Positions 36,638 to 45,618 of a DNA stretch of 64,000 nucleotides are shown here, one piece after another (position 1 is the stretch's first letter; each line of letters opens with the position of its first letter). The notes beneath the pieces were generated by a model, which saw only the letters and a program-made list of their open reading frames with translations, was not told where the DNA came from and searched no databases. Position numbers and translations under genes: made by a program. The stretch lies in NCBI RefSeq assembly GCF_001278075.1, contig NZ_CP011340.1, forward strand, positions 3,596,001 through 3,660,000, written 5' to 3'. Origin of the DNA: Streptomyces pristinaespiralis (GTDB taxonomy: Bacteria > Actinomycetota > Actinomycetes > Streptomycetales > Streptomycetaceae).

Positions 36638-37170
36638 CGGGCTGCCGCCGGGCCGACCGGGCACGACGGGCACCCGGGGGGGCCGCCCGAGGGCGGTGAG
36701 TGACACAGGGGCCTGCATCCGCGCCGGCCCTTGGCATCGCCGCTCACCGACGGCCCGGTACCACCGGCAGGCGGTGCGGCCCCGGCGCGGGCGCCACGCT
36801 GCAAGCGCGGGGGCTCGCCCGAGGTGCGCAAGCCCTACGACACCCGGCAGGAATGAGGGTCACGGACCTGCATCCGCGCCGCCCCCGGCATCGCCGCTCA
36901 CCGACGACCCGGTCCCGCCGGCAGGCGGTGCGGCCCCGGCGCGGGCGCCACGCTGCAAGCGCGAGGGCGGTAGGAGTGCGGGGCGCTGCCGGTGCGGTGC
37001 GCACCCGCAGGCGCGCCATGGGGCCTGGCGCGCCCCGCTCGGGGCGTCGCACGCCCCCGAAAGGGAACACCCCGCGCGCCGCGCCGCGCCGGCCGCACCG
37101 GACACCGTGCCACGCGACACCGTGCACGGCGCGCGGCGCGCGTAAGGACCGGCGGCAGCCGCGCGGTCGG
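36638..37170. other. 533-bp non-coding region with a duplicated ~100-bp segment
   Basis: Two direct copies, 36713-36811 and 36868-36966 (offset about 155 bp), nearly identical (a few substitutions and a short deletion). Each ends in CACGCTGCAAGCGCG. Several very GC-rich hairpins follow. It lies between convergent DUF5691 and mutase genes. Short open frames here look like chance frames of GC-rich DNA. Confidence 0.65.
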
Positions 37171-37587
37171 TTACGCCTCCGCCGTCGCCCGGACGTTCGC
37201 GTTGACCCAGTCGACGATCGACGCCGTCGTCGCGCCGGGCGTGAAGATCTCCGCGACGCCCTGCTCCTTCAGCGGTGCGATGTCCGCCTCAGGGATGATC
37301 CCGCCGCCGAAGACCTTGATGTCCTCCGCCTCGCGCTCCTTGAGGAGCTCGATGACCTTCGCGAAGAGCGTGTTGTGCGCTCCGGAGAGGATCGACAGGC
37401 CGATCGCGTCGGCGTCCTCCTGGATAGCCGTGTCGACGATCTGCTCCGGCGTCTGGTGGAGCCCGGTGTAGATGACCTCCATACCGGCGTCGCGCAGCGC
37501 CCGCGCGATCACTTTGGCGCCGCGGTCGTGGCCGTCGAGACCCGGCTTGGCCACCACCACGCGGATCGGACCAGTCACACCCATCAC
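37171..37587 (-). CDS. icmB: Cobalamin-binding small subunit of isobutyryl/methylmalonyl-CoA mutase
   Basis: 138 aa. B12 motif DGHDRG (D18-x-H20-x2-G23), GLSILSGAH and FGGGIIP: a stand-alone cobalamin domain. It pairs with a separately encoded large subunit (IcmA-type) for the carbon-skeleton rearrangement linking isobutyryl- and butyryl-CoA. The large subunit is not in this window. Start at 37587 or the next Met. A methylmalonyl-CoA mutase-associated role is the alternative. Confidence 0.9.
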   Translation of the reverse strand: MMGVTGPIRVVVAKPGLDGHDRGAKVIARALRDAGMEVIYTGLHQTPEQIVDTAIQEDADAIGLSILSGAHNTLFAKVIELLKEREAEDIKVFGGGIIPEADIAPLKEQGVAEIFTPGATTASIVDWVNANVRATAEA

Positions 37588-37944
37588 TGCCTCCTGGGTC
37601 CCCGCGGCCCATGAGGGCGCGCGGAGAGTGAACGAACGTTATCTCCAGCATCCCGCAAGCCGCCGTTTCGCGGTGCGCGGGGAGGGGGAAATCACACGTA
37701 GGACATTTTTCGCCGAGCGTCGTACCGGCATCAGGCATCGCGCGCCACCCACGCGCAGCCCGCGGGCACGGTCGCACGGGGAGCCGCCGCAGGTCCACAA
37801 CGGGTCGTCGCACCACCGTGCCGACAGCCGCACGGCACGGTGGTGCGACACCGACGCGGGAGACCGCACCGGTCCCGAGCGCGCTTCCCATGAGGGCACG
37901 CGGGGCAGAGCCGCCCCCGTCGTGCCGTACGGGAGGAGGCCGTC
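37588..37944. other. Divergent intergenic region with a 16-bp-stem hairpin
   Basis: Between the divergent mutase and lipase genes. 37807-37822 pairs perfectly with 37834-37849 (11-nt loop). Neither neighbour ends here, so the hairpin is not an obvious terminator; it may be an operator or part of the lipase leader. Confidence 0.5.
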
Positions 37945-38802
37945 ATGAGGATCCTGCCTCCCTTTCCCGTGACGCTGCCGGTGAAGTGGCCCGCCGCGCT
38001 GCTGCGGGCAACCGCTCTGGAGCTGGCGATCCTCGCCGGGCATCTGCTCCTCTATCCGACCGGCCTCACGCCGGAGCGCCGCCCCCGCCCACGCCCTCAC
38101 AAGGGAGCCGATGACGGAGCCCACGCGGAGACCGGCGCCGCGCGCCGCCTGCCGGGCACACCGGACGCCGTCCCCACCGTCCTGCTCCACGGCTTCGTCG
38201 ACAACCGTTCGGTGTTCGTGCTGCTCCGCCGCGCCCTCGCCCGGCAGGGCTCGCACCATGTCGAGTGCCTGAACTACTCGCCGCTCACCTGCGACGTCCG
38301 TGCCGCCGCCGACCTGCTCGGCCGCCATGTCGAGGAGATATGCGCCCGCACCGGCCACGCCGAGATCGACATCGTCGGGCACAGCCTGGGCGGCCTGATC
38401 GCCCGGTACTACGTCCAGCGTCTGGGCGGTGACCGCCGCGTCCGCACCCTGGTCACGCTCGGCACCCCGCACTCGGGGACGACCGTCGCCCCGATCGCGA
38501 GCGCACACCCGATCGTGCGGCAGATGCGCCCGGATTCACCGGTGATCGAGGAGCTGCGCATGCCGGCGCCCGGCTGTCGCACCCGGTTCGTCAGCTTCTG
38601 GAGCGATCTGGACCGGATCATGGCGCCCGTCGAGACGGCCCGCATCGACCATCCGGACCTTCTCGTACAGAACGTGCAGGTGAGCGGAATCGGCCATCTC
38701 GCACTGCCTGTTCACCCCGCCGTCGCCGACGGCATCCGCGAGGCGCTCGAGTCGGGCGTGTCGGAAGCGGGATCGTCGTCGGGGGCCGCGTCCGTCGCTT
38801 GA
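37945..38802 (+). CDS. Alpha/beta-hydrolase lipase, probably membrane-anchored
   Basis: 285 aa. An N-terminal hydrophobic segment (about 10-40, LLRATALELAILAGHLLLYPTGL) may be an anchor or signal. Hydrolase core: oxyanion motif VLLHGFVDNRSVF, nucleophile elbow GHSLGG, LGTPHSGT, then SDLDRIMAP and the catalytic-His context GIGHLALP. Resembles Streptomyces triacylglycerol lipase/esterases of the LipA-like group. Monocistronic, start after GGGAGGAGG. Confidence 0.85.
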   Translation: MRILPPFPVTLPVKWPAALLRATALELAILAGHLLLYPTGLTPERRPRPRPHKGADDGAHAETGAARRLPGTPDAVPTVLLHGFVDNRSVFVLLRRALARQGSHHVECLNYSPLTCDVRAAADLLGRHVEEICARTGHAEIDIVGHSLGGLIARYYVQRLGGDRRVRTLVTLGTPHSGTTVAPIASAHPIVRQMRPDSPVIEELRMPAPGCRTRFVSFWSDLDRIMAPVETARIDHPDLLVQNVQVSGIGHLALPVHPAVADGIREALESGVSEAGSSSGAASVA

Positions 38803-39035
38803 GGTGACCCTTCGAGACCGATTCATCGAACACTTCTCGAACGTAGGGCCAAAGCTCTGCCCTTGCGCCGCCGAAACGCGACTGAATGCCCGTTTCCTGA
38901 TTGCGTAGATGCCGCCGAAGATTGTCGCCGTCGCGTACCGCCGGGTACAGTCGCGCCACTGCTTCCCCCTGGGACCCCCTGTGCAAACAGGTGGACCCGG
39001 AAACAGGTCCTGCTGTCGAGGCGAGAGAGAAGTTG
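38803..39035 (+). promoter_or_regulatory. Leader region of the M23 peptidase gene
   Basis: 233 bp without a gene. A direct repeat CGAAC-N7-CGAAC near 38827 and a GAGAGAGAAG ribosome site are visible. No ydaO-type riboswitch hallmarks are present, although such elements are common before cell-wall hydrolases in this group. Confidence 0.4.
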
Positions 39036-40634
39036 GTGAACGACCAGCACACCAACGCCGGGTACGGCGGGTACGCCACCGGCAGCTTCGACTCCGACCC
39101 GCTCTTCGGTGCCCTGCCGGGCAGTTACGAGTCGGGCCACAGCGGCCAGTACGACGCGTCCCAGTGGAACACCGGCGGCGACGCGAGCACCGGGCACGAC
39201 GCCTACGCGGCGGCGCAGCAGGCCCAACAGCCCCAGTACGAGGCGCAGTACGAGCAGCAGCAGTACGCGCAGTACGACACCACCGGCCAGTGGGACGCGA
39301 GCGCCTGGAACGAGGCGGGCGGCACCGGCCAGTACGAGACGGCCGCCGCGGCCTTCTCCTACGACACGACCGGCCAGTGGGCACCCGGCACCTTCGAGAG
39401 CGGCGCCTACGACGCCACGGCCTGGAACTCCGCGACGGCCACGCCCGAGGGGCTCGTCCCGCAACAGTTCACGCCGGAGCAGGAGTTCACCCCGCAGGTC
39501 ACCCCGCAGGCCGAGTACGAGACGTACGAGACCTACGGCGCGTACACGGCGGCCGACGCATACGACGCGGCCCCGACGTACGAGACCGGCGAAGCGTACG
39601 AGAGCGGCCCGGGCTACGAAGCGGGCGAAACGTACGGCTACACCCTCGAGGCCCAGCAGGACGCCGAGCCGGAGACCACGGAGGCGGACGCCGAGACCGG
39701 CTACGAGGCGGAGTACAGCGCCGAAGCCGGCTACGACGCGGAGTACGGCGCAGACACCGACGCCGACCCGGACGCCCCGCAGGGCGACGACGTCCCGGAC
39801 CACGACGCGCTGACCCGCACCATGACCGCCGTGCCGGCCGTGGCCGCCACCCCGGTCGCCCCCCGCCCGGTCCGCCGCTCCGGCGGCAGCCGCGGCCGTC
39901 GCCGTACCCCCGCCAAGCGCTCGGCGCTCCTCACCGTCGCCGTTCCCTCCGCCTGTGTCATGGGCGTCGCCGGCATCGCCGCCGCGTCCGTCAGCGGCCT
40001 CGGCAGTGACAGCGGGACCAAGGACGACAAGAGCAACGTGGCGGCCCCCGACCCGGCCTCCGTGCAGCCGGTCGCCGCCAACAACGCCATGGACACGCAG
40101 CTCGCCGCGCTCAGCGCCGACGCCCGTGACTTCGGGGACCGTGCCTCCCGCACCCAGGAGCGCATCGACCTGAAGGCGCGCCAGGCGGCGGAGAAGAAGA
40201 AGCGCGAGGAAGAGGCGGCCCGCCGCGAGGCGCTCCGGCCCAAGTTCGTGCTGCCGGTGAAGCAGGACGGACTCAGCGCCTATTACGGCCAGTCCGGCGT
40301 CAACTGGATGTCCCTGCACAGCGGCATCGACTTCCCCGTCCAGTACGGCACCGAGGTCATGGCCGCGACGGACGGCACCGTCCGCACCCAGTGGAACAGC
40401 GCCTACGGCAACATGGCCATCGTGACCGCGGCCGACGGCACGGAGACCTGGTACTGCCACCTGAGCAGCACCAAGATCCGCAGCGGCTACGTCAAGGCCG
40501 GTGACGTCATCGCGTACTCGGGCAACTCGGGCAACTCCACCGGACCGCACCTCCATTTCGAGGTCCGGCCCGGCGGCGGCGCGGCAATAGACCCGCTGCC
40601 GTGGCTGCGCAGCCACGGCCTCGACCCCGCGTAG
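39036..40634 (+). CDS. M23-family peptidoglycan endopeptidase with disordered Tyr-rich N-terminus
   Basis: 532 aa from GTG 39036 (TTG at 39033 also possible). Residues 1-260 are low complexity with repeated Tyr/Glu/Gly/Gln (QYDTTGQWD and YETYE units). A membrane span lies at about 296-320 (ALLTVAVPSACVMGVAGIAAASV). A coiled coil at about 350-400 (RTQERIDLKARQAAEKKKREEEAARREAL) leads to the M23 domain (about 410-530) with zinc ligands HSGIDFPV and HLHFE, plus YCHLS. It would cleave peptide cross-bridges outside the cell. Convergent with pcrA. Confidence 0.92.
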   Translation: MNDQHTNAGYGGYATGSFDSDPLFGALPGSYESGHSGQYDASQWNTGGDASTGHDAYAAAQQAQQPQYEAQYEQQQYAQYDTTGQWDASAWNEAGGTGQYETAAAAFSYDTTGQWAPGTFESGAYDATAWNSATATPEGLVPQQFTPEQEFTPQVTPQAEYETYETYGAYTAADAYDAAPTYETGEAYESGPGYEAGETYGYTLEAQQDAEPETTEADAETGYEAEYSAEAGYDAEYGADTDADPDAPQGDDVPDHDALTRTMTAVPAVAATPVAPRPVRRSGGSRGRRRTPAKRSALLTVAVPSACVMGVAGIAAASVSGLGSDSGTKDDKSNVAAPDPASVQPVAANNAMDTQLAALSADARDFGDRASRTQERIDLKARQAAEKKKREEEAARREALRPKFVLPVKQDGLSAYYGQSGVNWMSLHSGIDFPVQYGTEVMAATDGTVRTQWNSAYGNMAIVTAADGTETWYCHLSSTKIRSGYVKAGDVIAYSGNSGNSTGPHLHFEVRPGGGAAIDPLPWLRSHGLDPA

Positions 40635-40826
40635 TCCCCGCCCCGTCCGCCTGCCGGAACCGCGTCGAGCCTGCCCAGGGGCGGCTGCCGGCGTGCACCC
40701 GCGGGCAGCTGACGACCTGCACCCACCCGCCGGCTTTCGGCGCGCGACCGCACGCGGTCGCCGGACAGGCGTCGCGCGACCGCACGCCCGGCGTGCGCCG
40801 GCCCCCGCAGGGGCCGGGCGCCGCCG

Positions 40827-43262
40827 TCAGAGCTTCTCGACCGGGGCGTACCTGAGCAGCAGCCGCTTCGGCTTCTCGTCCCCGAAGTCGATCGTCGCCT
40901 GAGCCTCGGCCCCCGAGCCCTTGACCTCGACCACCGTGCCCAGGCCGAACTGGTCGTGCGTGACCCGGTCGCCCACCGCCAGCGAGATCACCGGCTTGTC
41001 GCTCGTACGCCGCGTGGCGAAGCCGGAGGCGCCGCCGCGTGAACGCGAGGAGGACAGCGAGGAGGCGATACCGGACGTCGGTCCGGCGGGGGCCGCCATC
41101 GGGCCCGTCCGCTTCCAGGTCAGGTGCTGACCGGGGATCTCCTCGAGGAACCGCGACGGCGGGTTGTACGAGGGCTGTCCCCAGGCGCTGCGCATCGAGG
41201 AACGGGTCAGATACAGCCGCTCGCGGGCGCGGGTGATGCCCACATAGGCCAGGCGCCGCTCCTCCTCGAGCTCCTTCGTCTGCCCGAGGGCCCGCATGTG
41301 CGGGAAGACGCCGTCCTCCATGCCGGTGAGGAACACCACCGGGAACTCGAGGCCCTTGGCGGTGTGCAGGGTCATCAGCGTGATGACTCCGGTGCCCTCT
41401 TCGTCCTCGTCGGGAATCTGGTCGGAGTCGGCGACGAGCGCCACCTGCTCGAGGAACTCGGCGAGTGTGCCGGTGCCCTCCTCCTCACCGCGGGCCTGCT
41501 CGAACTCGAGCGCCACGGCGGCCAGTTCTTGGAGGTTCTCGATGCGGGTCTCGTCCTGCGGGTCCGTGGACGCCTGGAGCTCCGCGAGGTAGCCGGTCCG
41601 CTCCAGCACGGCCTCGAGCACGACGGCCGGGCCCGCGCCCGAGTCGACGATCGTGCGCAGCTCCTCCATCAGCACGTTGAACCGCTTGACCGCGTTGGCC
41701 GAGCGGGCCGCCATGCCGTACGCCTCGTCGACGCGGCGCAGCGCCTGGGGGAAGGTGATCTTCTCGCGGAGCGCGAGGGCGTCGATCATCGCCTCCGCGC
41801 GGTCGCCGATGCCGCGCTTGGGCACGTTCAGGATGCGGCGCAGCGGGACGTTGTCCTCGGGGTTGGCGAGGACCCGCAGGTAGGCCAGCACATCGCGGAC
41901 CTCCTTGCGCTCGTAGAAGCGCACACCGCCGACGACCTTGTAGGGCAGGCCGACGCGGATGAAGATCTCCTCGAAGACACGCGACTGGGCGTTCGTGCGG
42001 TAGAAGACGGCGACGTCGCCGGCCTTCGCCTCGCCCGCGTCCGTGAGCCGGTCGATCTCGTCGGCGACGAACTGGGCCTCGTCGTGCTCGGTGTCCGCGA
42101 CATAGCCGGTGATCTGGGCGCCGGCGCCGGCGTTCGTCCACAGGTTCTTGGGGCGGCGGGACTCGTTGCGCTCGATGACGGCGTTGGCGGCGGAGAGGAT
42201 CGTCTGGGTGGAGCGGTAGTTCTGCTCCAGCAGGATCGTCGTCGCGTCCGGGTAGTCCTCCTCGAACTGGAGGATGTTGCGGATGGTCGCGCCGCGGAAG
42301 GCGTAGATCGACTGGTCGGCGTCACCGACGACGCACAGCTCCGCCGGCTCCAGGTCCTCGTACCCCTTGCCCACCAGTTCGCGCACGAGCGTGTACTGAG
42401 CGTGGTTGGTGTCCTGGTACTCGTCGACGAGGACGTGCCGGAACCGCCGCTGGTAGTGCTCCGCGACGTCCGGGAACGCCTGGAGCAGATGGACGGTGGT
42501 CATGATGATGTCGTCGAAGTCCAGGGCGTTGGCCTCGCGCAGCCGCGCCTGGTACATCCGGTACGCCTCGGCGAGCGTCTTCTCGAATCCGTCCACCGCC
42601 TGGTCGGCGAAGGTCTCCTCGTCGATCAGCTCGTTCTTCAGGTTCGAGATCTTGGCGCTGAAGGACTTCGGCGGGAACTTCTTCGGGTCGAGATCGAGAT
42701 CGCGGCAGACCAGCGACATCAGGCGCTTCGAGTCCGCCGCGTCGTAGATCGAGAACGACGAGGTGAAGCCCAGCTTCTTGGACTCGCGGCGCAGGATGCG
42801 GACGCACGCGCTGTGGAAGGTCATGACCCACATCGCGTTGGCGCGCGGGCCCACCAGCTGCTCGACGCGCTCCTTCATCTCGCCGGCGGCCTTGTTGGTG
42901 AAGGTGATCGCCAGTATCTGGCCGGGGTGGACCCGGCGCGTGCCCAGCAGGTGGGCGATGCGGTGGGTGAGCACCCGGGTCTTGCCGGAGCCGGCGCCCG
43001 CCACGATGAGCAGCGGTGACCCTGTGTGAACGACCGCGGCGCGCTGCTGCTCGTTCAGCCCGTCGAGCAGGGCGGCGGGGTCCACGACGGGACGCGGGGC
43101 GCCGTCGCGGTAGTACCCGTCTCGGGCCGGAGGCACGTCGAAGGCGCCCTGGAAGAGGTCGTCCGGAAGCTGCTCCGGAGCCGGTTCCTCGGGCGGCGGC
43201 GGGGGCCCGTCCGCGTCGTGCCGGAGGTCCGCCAGGAAGCTGTCGTCAAAGAGGCTGCTCAT
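40827..43262 (-). CDS. pcrA: ATP-dependent DNA helicase PcrA/UvrD
   Basis: 811 aa, superfamily 1A 3'-5' helicase. Motifs in order: GAGSGKT (I), FTNKAAGEMKERV, LVDEYQDTN (II), GDADQSIYAFRGA (III), EQNYRST (IV), TLHTAKGLEFPVVFL (V) and YVGITRARERLYLT (VI), ending in the Tudor-like RNAP-binding tail (VGDRVTHDQFGLGTVVEV). Works in repair, transcription-coupled repair and replication restart. A LexA-independent DNA-damage promoter lies directly upstream, giving an almost leaderless transcript. Confidence 0.97.
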   Translation of the reverse strand: MSSLFDDSFLADLRHDADGPPPPPEEPAPEQLPDDLFQGAFDVPPARDGYYRDGAPRPVVDPAALLDGLNEQQRAAVVHTGSPLLIVAGAGSGKTRVLTHRIAHLLGTRRVHPGQILAITFTNKAAGEMKERVEQLVGPRANAMWVMTFHSACVRILRRESKKLGFTSSFSIYDAADSKRLMSLVCRDLDLDPKKFPPKSFSAKISNLKNELIDEETFADQAVDGFEKTLAEAYRMYQARLREANALDFDDIIMTTVHLLQAFPDVAEHYQRRFRHVLVDEYQDTNHAQYTLVRELVGKGYEDLEPAELCVVGDADQSIYAFRGATIRNILQFEEDYPDATTILLEQNYRSTQTILSAANAVIERNESRRPKNLWTNAGAGAQITGYVADTEHDEAQFVADEIDRLTDAGEAKAGDVAVFYRTNAQSRVFEEIFIRVGLPYKVVGGVRFYERKEVRDVLAYLRVLANPEDNVPLRRILNVPKRGIGDRAEAMIDALALREKITFPQALRRVDEAYGMAARSANAVKRFNVLMEELRTIVDSGAGPAVVLEAVLERTGYLAELQASTDPQDETRIENLQELAAVALEFEQARGEEEGTGTLAEFLEQVALVADSDQIPDEDEEGTGVITLMTLHTAKGLEFPVVFLTGMEDGVFPHMRALGQTKELEEERRLAYVGITRARERLYLTRSSMRSAWGQPSYNPPSRFLEEIPGQHLTWKRTGPMAAPAGPTSGIASSLSSSRSRGGASGFATRRTSDKPVISLAVGDRVTHDQFGLGTVVEVKGSGAEAQATIDFGDEKPKRLLLRYAPVEKL

Positions 43263-43271
43263 CGCTTAACG

Positions 43272-43294
43272 AGTCTAGGCGGCCGGACCGACAA
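43272..43294 (-). promoter_or_regulatory. RecA-NDp/PafBC-type promoter of pcrA
   Basis: Minus strand TTGTCGGTC (43294-43286), 8-bp spacer, TAGACT (43277-43272). It matches TTGTCRGTG-N8-TAnnnT at all positions but the last G of the first block. The ATG (43262) is 9 bp past the -10. Confidence 0.75.
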
Positions 43295-43508
43295 CCGTGG
43301 CCGCACCGGAAGACGCGCGGGAGCCACCGTGCGTGACAGGGCGGATCCGGCGGGCGACCGGCGGACCGGCCGGCGGCGGACCGCGGAAGAAGGTCACGAA
43401 AATGTATCGGACATATCGAACATCAACCTTCACAGCAGACGCACGAGTTGGCTAGCGTGCTCGACCAGGCGGCCCGCACCCCTCCCGGCGAACCACGCCG
43501 AACGGGCG

Positions 43509-43650
43509 GCCTGCGCCGAATCCGGGCTTCTCCCGAGGGAGTTCGGAACCGGGGACCCACCATGCATCACCGGGGTGAATCGGACCGTGCCCCGCTCGGT
43601 CCGTAGGGCGTCTTCCGTTCGCCCGAACCCGACAGCTAACCCGGTAGGCG
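43509..43650 (+). promoter_or_regulatory. ydaO-type c-di-AMP riboswitch
   Basis: Conserved blocks in order: GCGCCGAATCC, GGAACCGGGGACCCA, GGGGTGAAT, CGGTCCGTAGGGCGTC, CCCGAACCCGACAGCTAACC and GGTAGGC. The P1 stem forms between GCCT (43509) and AGGC (43646). It precedes the NlpC/P60 hydrolase gene, the classical actinobacterial setting in which c-di-AMP lowers expression of cell-wall hydrolases. Confidence 0.93.
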
Positions 43651-43676
43651 GTCCACGGAAGAAGGAGATGCCGGCC

Positions 43677-44834
43677 TTGGCGTCGCATCGCAAGCCCCGC
43701 AGCCGTACCGCAAAACCGTCCACCGCCGTCGGATTCACCACGGCCGCCCTCGCCGGTGTGACGCTGCTCTCCACTCAGAGCGCCACCGCCGCGCCGAACG
43801 ACCCGAAGCCCAGCATCGAAGAGGTACAGAAGAAGGTCGACGACCTGTACCGGCAGGCGGGCAGCGCGACGCAGGAGTTCAACAAGGCGAAGGAAGCCAC
43901 GGCGGAGAAGCGCCAGGAGGTCGACCGGCTGCTCGACGAGGCGGCCCAGCGCACGGAGAAGCTGAACGAGTCCCGCCGCGCCCTCGGCAACTACGCGGCC
44001 GCGCAGTACCGCACCGGCTCCGTCACCCCCACCGCCGCGCTGATGTTCGCGGACAGCCCCCAGGCGTACTTCGACCAGACCCAGCTGATGGACCGGATGA
44101 CGGACCAGCAGCGCAGGGCGGTCAGCGAGTACGAGACCGAGCGGGCCGCGGCCGCCAAGCAGCGCGCGGAGGCCACCAAGCGCCTCGAGTCCCTCACGGA
44201 CTCCCAGGAGGCCCTGCGCACCAGCAAGCAGACGGTGCAGACCAAGCTCGCGGAGGCACGCGCCCTGCTCTCCGAGCTGACGGCGGAGGAGAAGGCGCGC
44301 CTCGCCGCGATCGAGCGGCAGAAGGAAGAGGAGGCGCGCCGCAAGGCGGAGGCCAAGGCGAAGGCGGAGGCGGCGGCCCGGGCGGAGGCCGAGCGGCAGC
44401 AGCAGGAGCGCGAGACCACCCCGGACACGGGCGCCACCGACCCGGGCACCGACACCGGCACGGGTACCGACGACGGCACGTACGCGGCCAAGGCGGACAA
44501 GGTCCTCGCGTTCGCCCGAGCCCAGATCGGCAAGCCGTACGTCTGGGGCGCGACCGGCCCGAGCTCGTACGACTGCTCCGGCCTCACCGCGGCCGCGTGG
44601 AAGGCGGCGGGGGTCGACCTGCCGCGCACCACCTGGGACCAGGTGAAGGTCGGCACCCGTGTCGGGACGGCCGACCTGCTCCCCGGCGACCTGGTCTTCT
44701 TCTACGACGACATCAGCCACGTCGGCATCTACATCGGCGACGGCAAGATGATCCACGCGCCCAAGCCGGGCACGAACGTCCGCGAGGAGTCCATCTACTA
44801 CATGCCGATCTACGGCAGCGTCCGCCCCGCCTGA
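43677..44834 (+). CDS. Secreted NlpC/P60 peptidoglycan hydrolase under riboswitch control
   Basis: 385 aa. TTG 43677 is preferred to ATG 43668 because GAAGGAG (43661-43667) would otherwise touch the start; LASHRKPRSRT matches the usual family N-terminus. Signal peptide to about ATAAP (residue 40). A long coiled coil of about 170 residues is rich in K/E/R (EEVQKKVDDLYRQAG...). An Ala/Glu linker and the NlpC/P60 domain (about 275-385) follow, with catalytic Cys in YDCSGL and His in SHVGIYIG and MIHAP. A RipA/IseA-like D,L-endopeptidase that trims stem peptides. Confidence 0.95.
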   Translation: MASHRKPRSRTAKPSTAVGFTTAALAGVTLLSTQSATAAPNDPKPSIEEVQKKVDDLYRQAGSATQEFNKAKEATAEKRQEVDRLLDEAAQRTEKLNESRRALGNYAAAQYRTGSVTPTAALMFADSPQAYFDQTQLMDRMTDQQRRAVSEYETERAAAAKQRAEATKRLESLTDSQEALRTSKQTVQTKLAEARALLSELTAEEKARLAAIERQKEEEARRKAEAKAKAEAAARAEAERQQQERETTPDTGATDPGTDTGTGTDDGTYAAKADKVLAFARAQIGKPYVWGATGPSSYDCSGLTAAAWKAAGVDLPRTTWDQVKVGTRVGTADLLPGDLVFFYDDISHVGIYIGDGKMIHAPKPGTNVREESIYYMPIYGSVRPA

Positions 44835-44870
44835 AGCCCTGCGGGGCCGGCGCGGGGTACCCCGGCGCAC

Positions 44871-44903
44871 CGGTGCCCGGGCGGCCGAGCCGCCCGGGCA
44901 CCG
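44871..44903. terminator. Bidirectional terminator
   Basis: 15-bp perfect stem (44871-44885/44889-44903), 3-nt loop, between convergent genes. Confidence 0.85.
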
Positions 44904-44920
44904 TCATGTCCGCGCGCGGG

Positions 44921-45274
44921 TCACGTCCAGAGCGTGGCGATGAAGATGTTGGCCACGGTGAGGCCGCCCACCGCGCCGAAGAGCGCCTTGTCGACCTTCT
45001 CCTCGTCCCTCTTGACGTACACGAGGCCGAGGATCACGACCAGCACCGCCAGCTTGATGCCGATCTTGACGTTGTTGACCGTCTGATCGTCCGCCTGGTT
45101 CAGCCCCACCAGGGCCACGCCCGTGACCAGCATGGTCAGCGCGCCGTGCAGCATCGCGGGGTTGAAGCGGGCGGTGCCCTCGCCCATCGCCTTCATCTGG
45201 GTCAGGAATCCGCCCAGCAGCGAGGCGATGCCGATGATGTGCAGTGCGACGAAGACATTGATGAGTACGTCCAT
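44921..45274 (-). CDS. Small four-span membrane protein
   Basis: 117 aa from Met at 45274 (MDVLINVFVALHIIG); an upstream Met is possible but less likely. Four hydrophobic segments (VFVALHIIGIASLLGGFL, MLHGALTMLVTGVALVGL, IGIKLAVLVVILGLVYV, ALFGAVGGLTVANIFIATLW) fill the protein. No motif beyond His-13 and His in the second span. It is conserved between the two NlpC/P60 genes in Streptomyces, to my recollection. Function unknown. Confidence 0.82.
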   Translation of the reverse strand: MDVLINVFVALHIIGIASLLGGFLTQMKAMGEGTARFNPAMLHGALTMLVTGVALVGLNQADDQTVNNVKIGIKLAVLVVILGLVYVKRDEEKVDKALFGAVGGLTVANIFIATLWT

Positions 45275-45618
45275 GGCCCGGAGCCTAGCCCGGCCCATAC
45301 CACCGTCCGCCGGGCAGGTGGCTCTGTCCGCGGCATCGGTCCGGGGACCGACTCGATGTGCGTCCGCGACGACTGCCGGACGTTCACCAGTGGTTGAGGG
45401 ACGTCCATTTCCGGAGATTTACGGTCGTTGTGCCCCGTCCCCGTCGACGCGGGGCCTAGCGTCCCTCCCCAGGTGGCCGACTCCCCGCGAGCCGTCGTTC
45501 AGCCGGACGGCACTCGGCCGCCACCGCCGGGAGGTCCGGCGGAGGACCGCCTTCCGTGCGGCCCTTCGCCGGACGCGCAGGTGCGGCGGCAGGGACGACG
45601 GAAGGACGTGGAAGCCTC
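45275..45618 (+). promoter_or_regulatory. 344-bp upstream region of the second NlpC/P60 gene
   Basis: No ydaO blocks (no GACAGCTAACC or GTAGGG) are present, in contrast to the first paralogue. A TAGCGT -10 candidate at 45459-45464 follows a GC-rich dyad (CCCCGT...ACGGGG-like). No small gene seen. Confidence 0.45.

Noticed and set aside
36700..37614. Overlapping plus-strand frames of 149-304 codons over the repeat region
   Set aside because: They cross the duplicated non-coding segment and run antisense through icmB; composition is that of GC-rich random frames.
38805..39035. Rpf/M23-type riboswitch before the M23 gene
   Set aside because: A GTAGGG occurs near 38841, but the other ydaO blocks and pairing segments are missing.
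45299..45618. A second ydaO riboswitch before the second NlpC/P60 gene
   Set aside because: None of the conserved blocks found in the first leader (GACAGCTAACC, GTAGGG, GGGGTGAA) is present.
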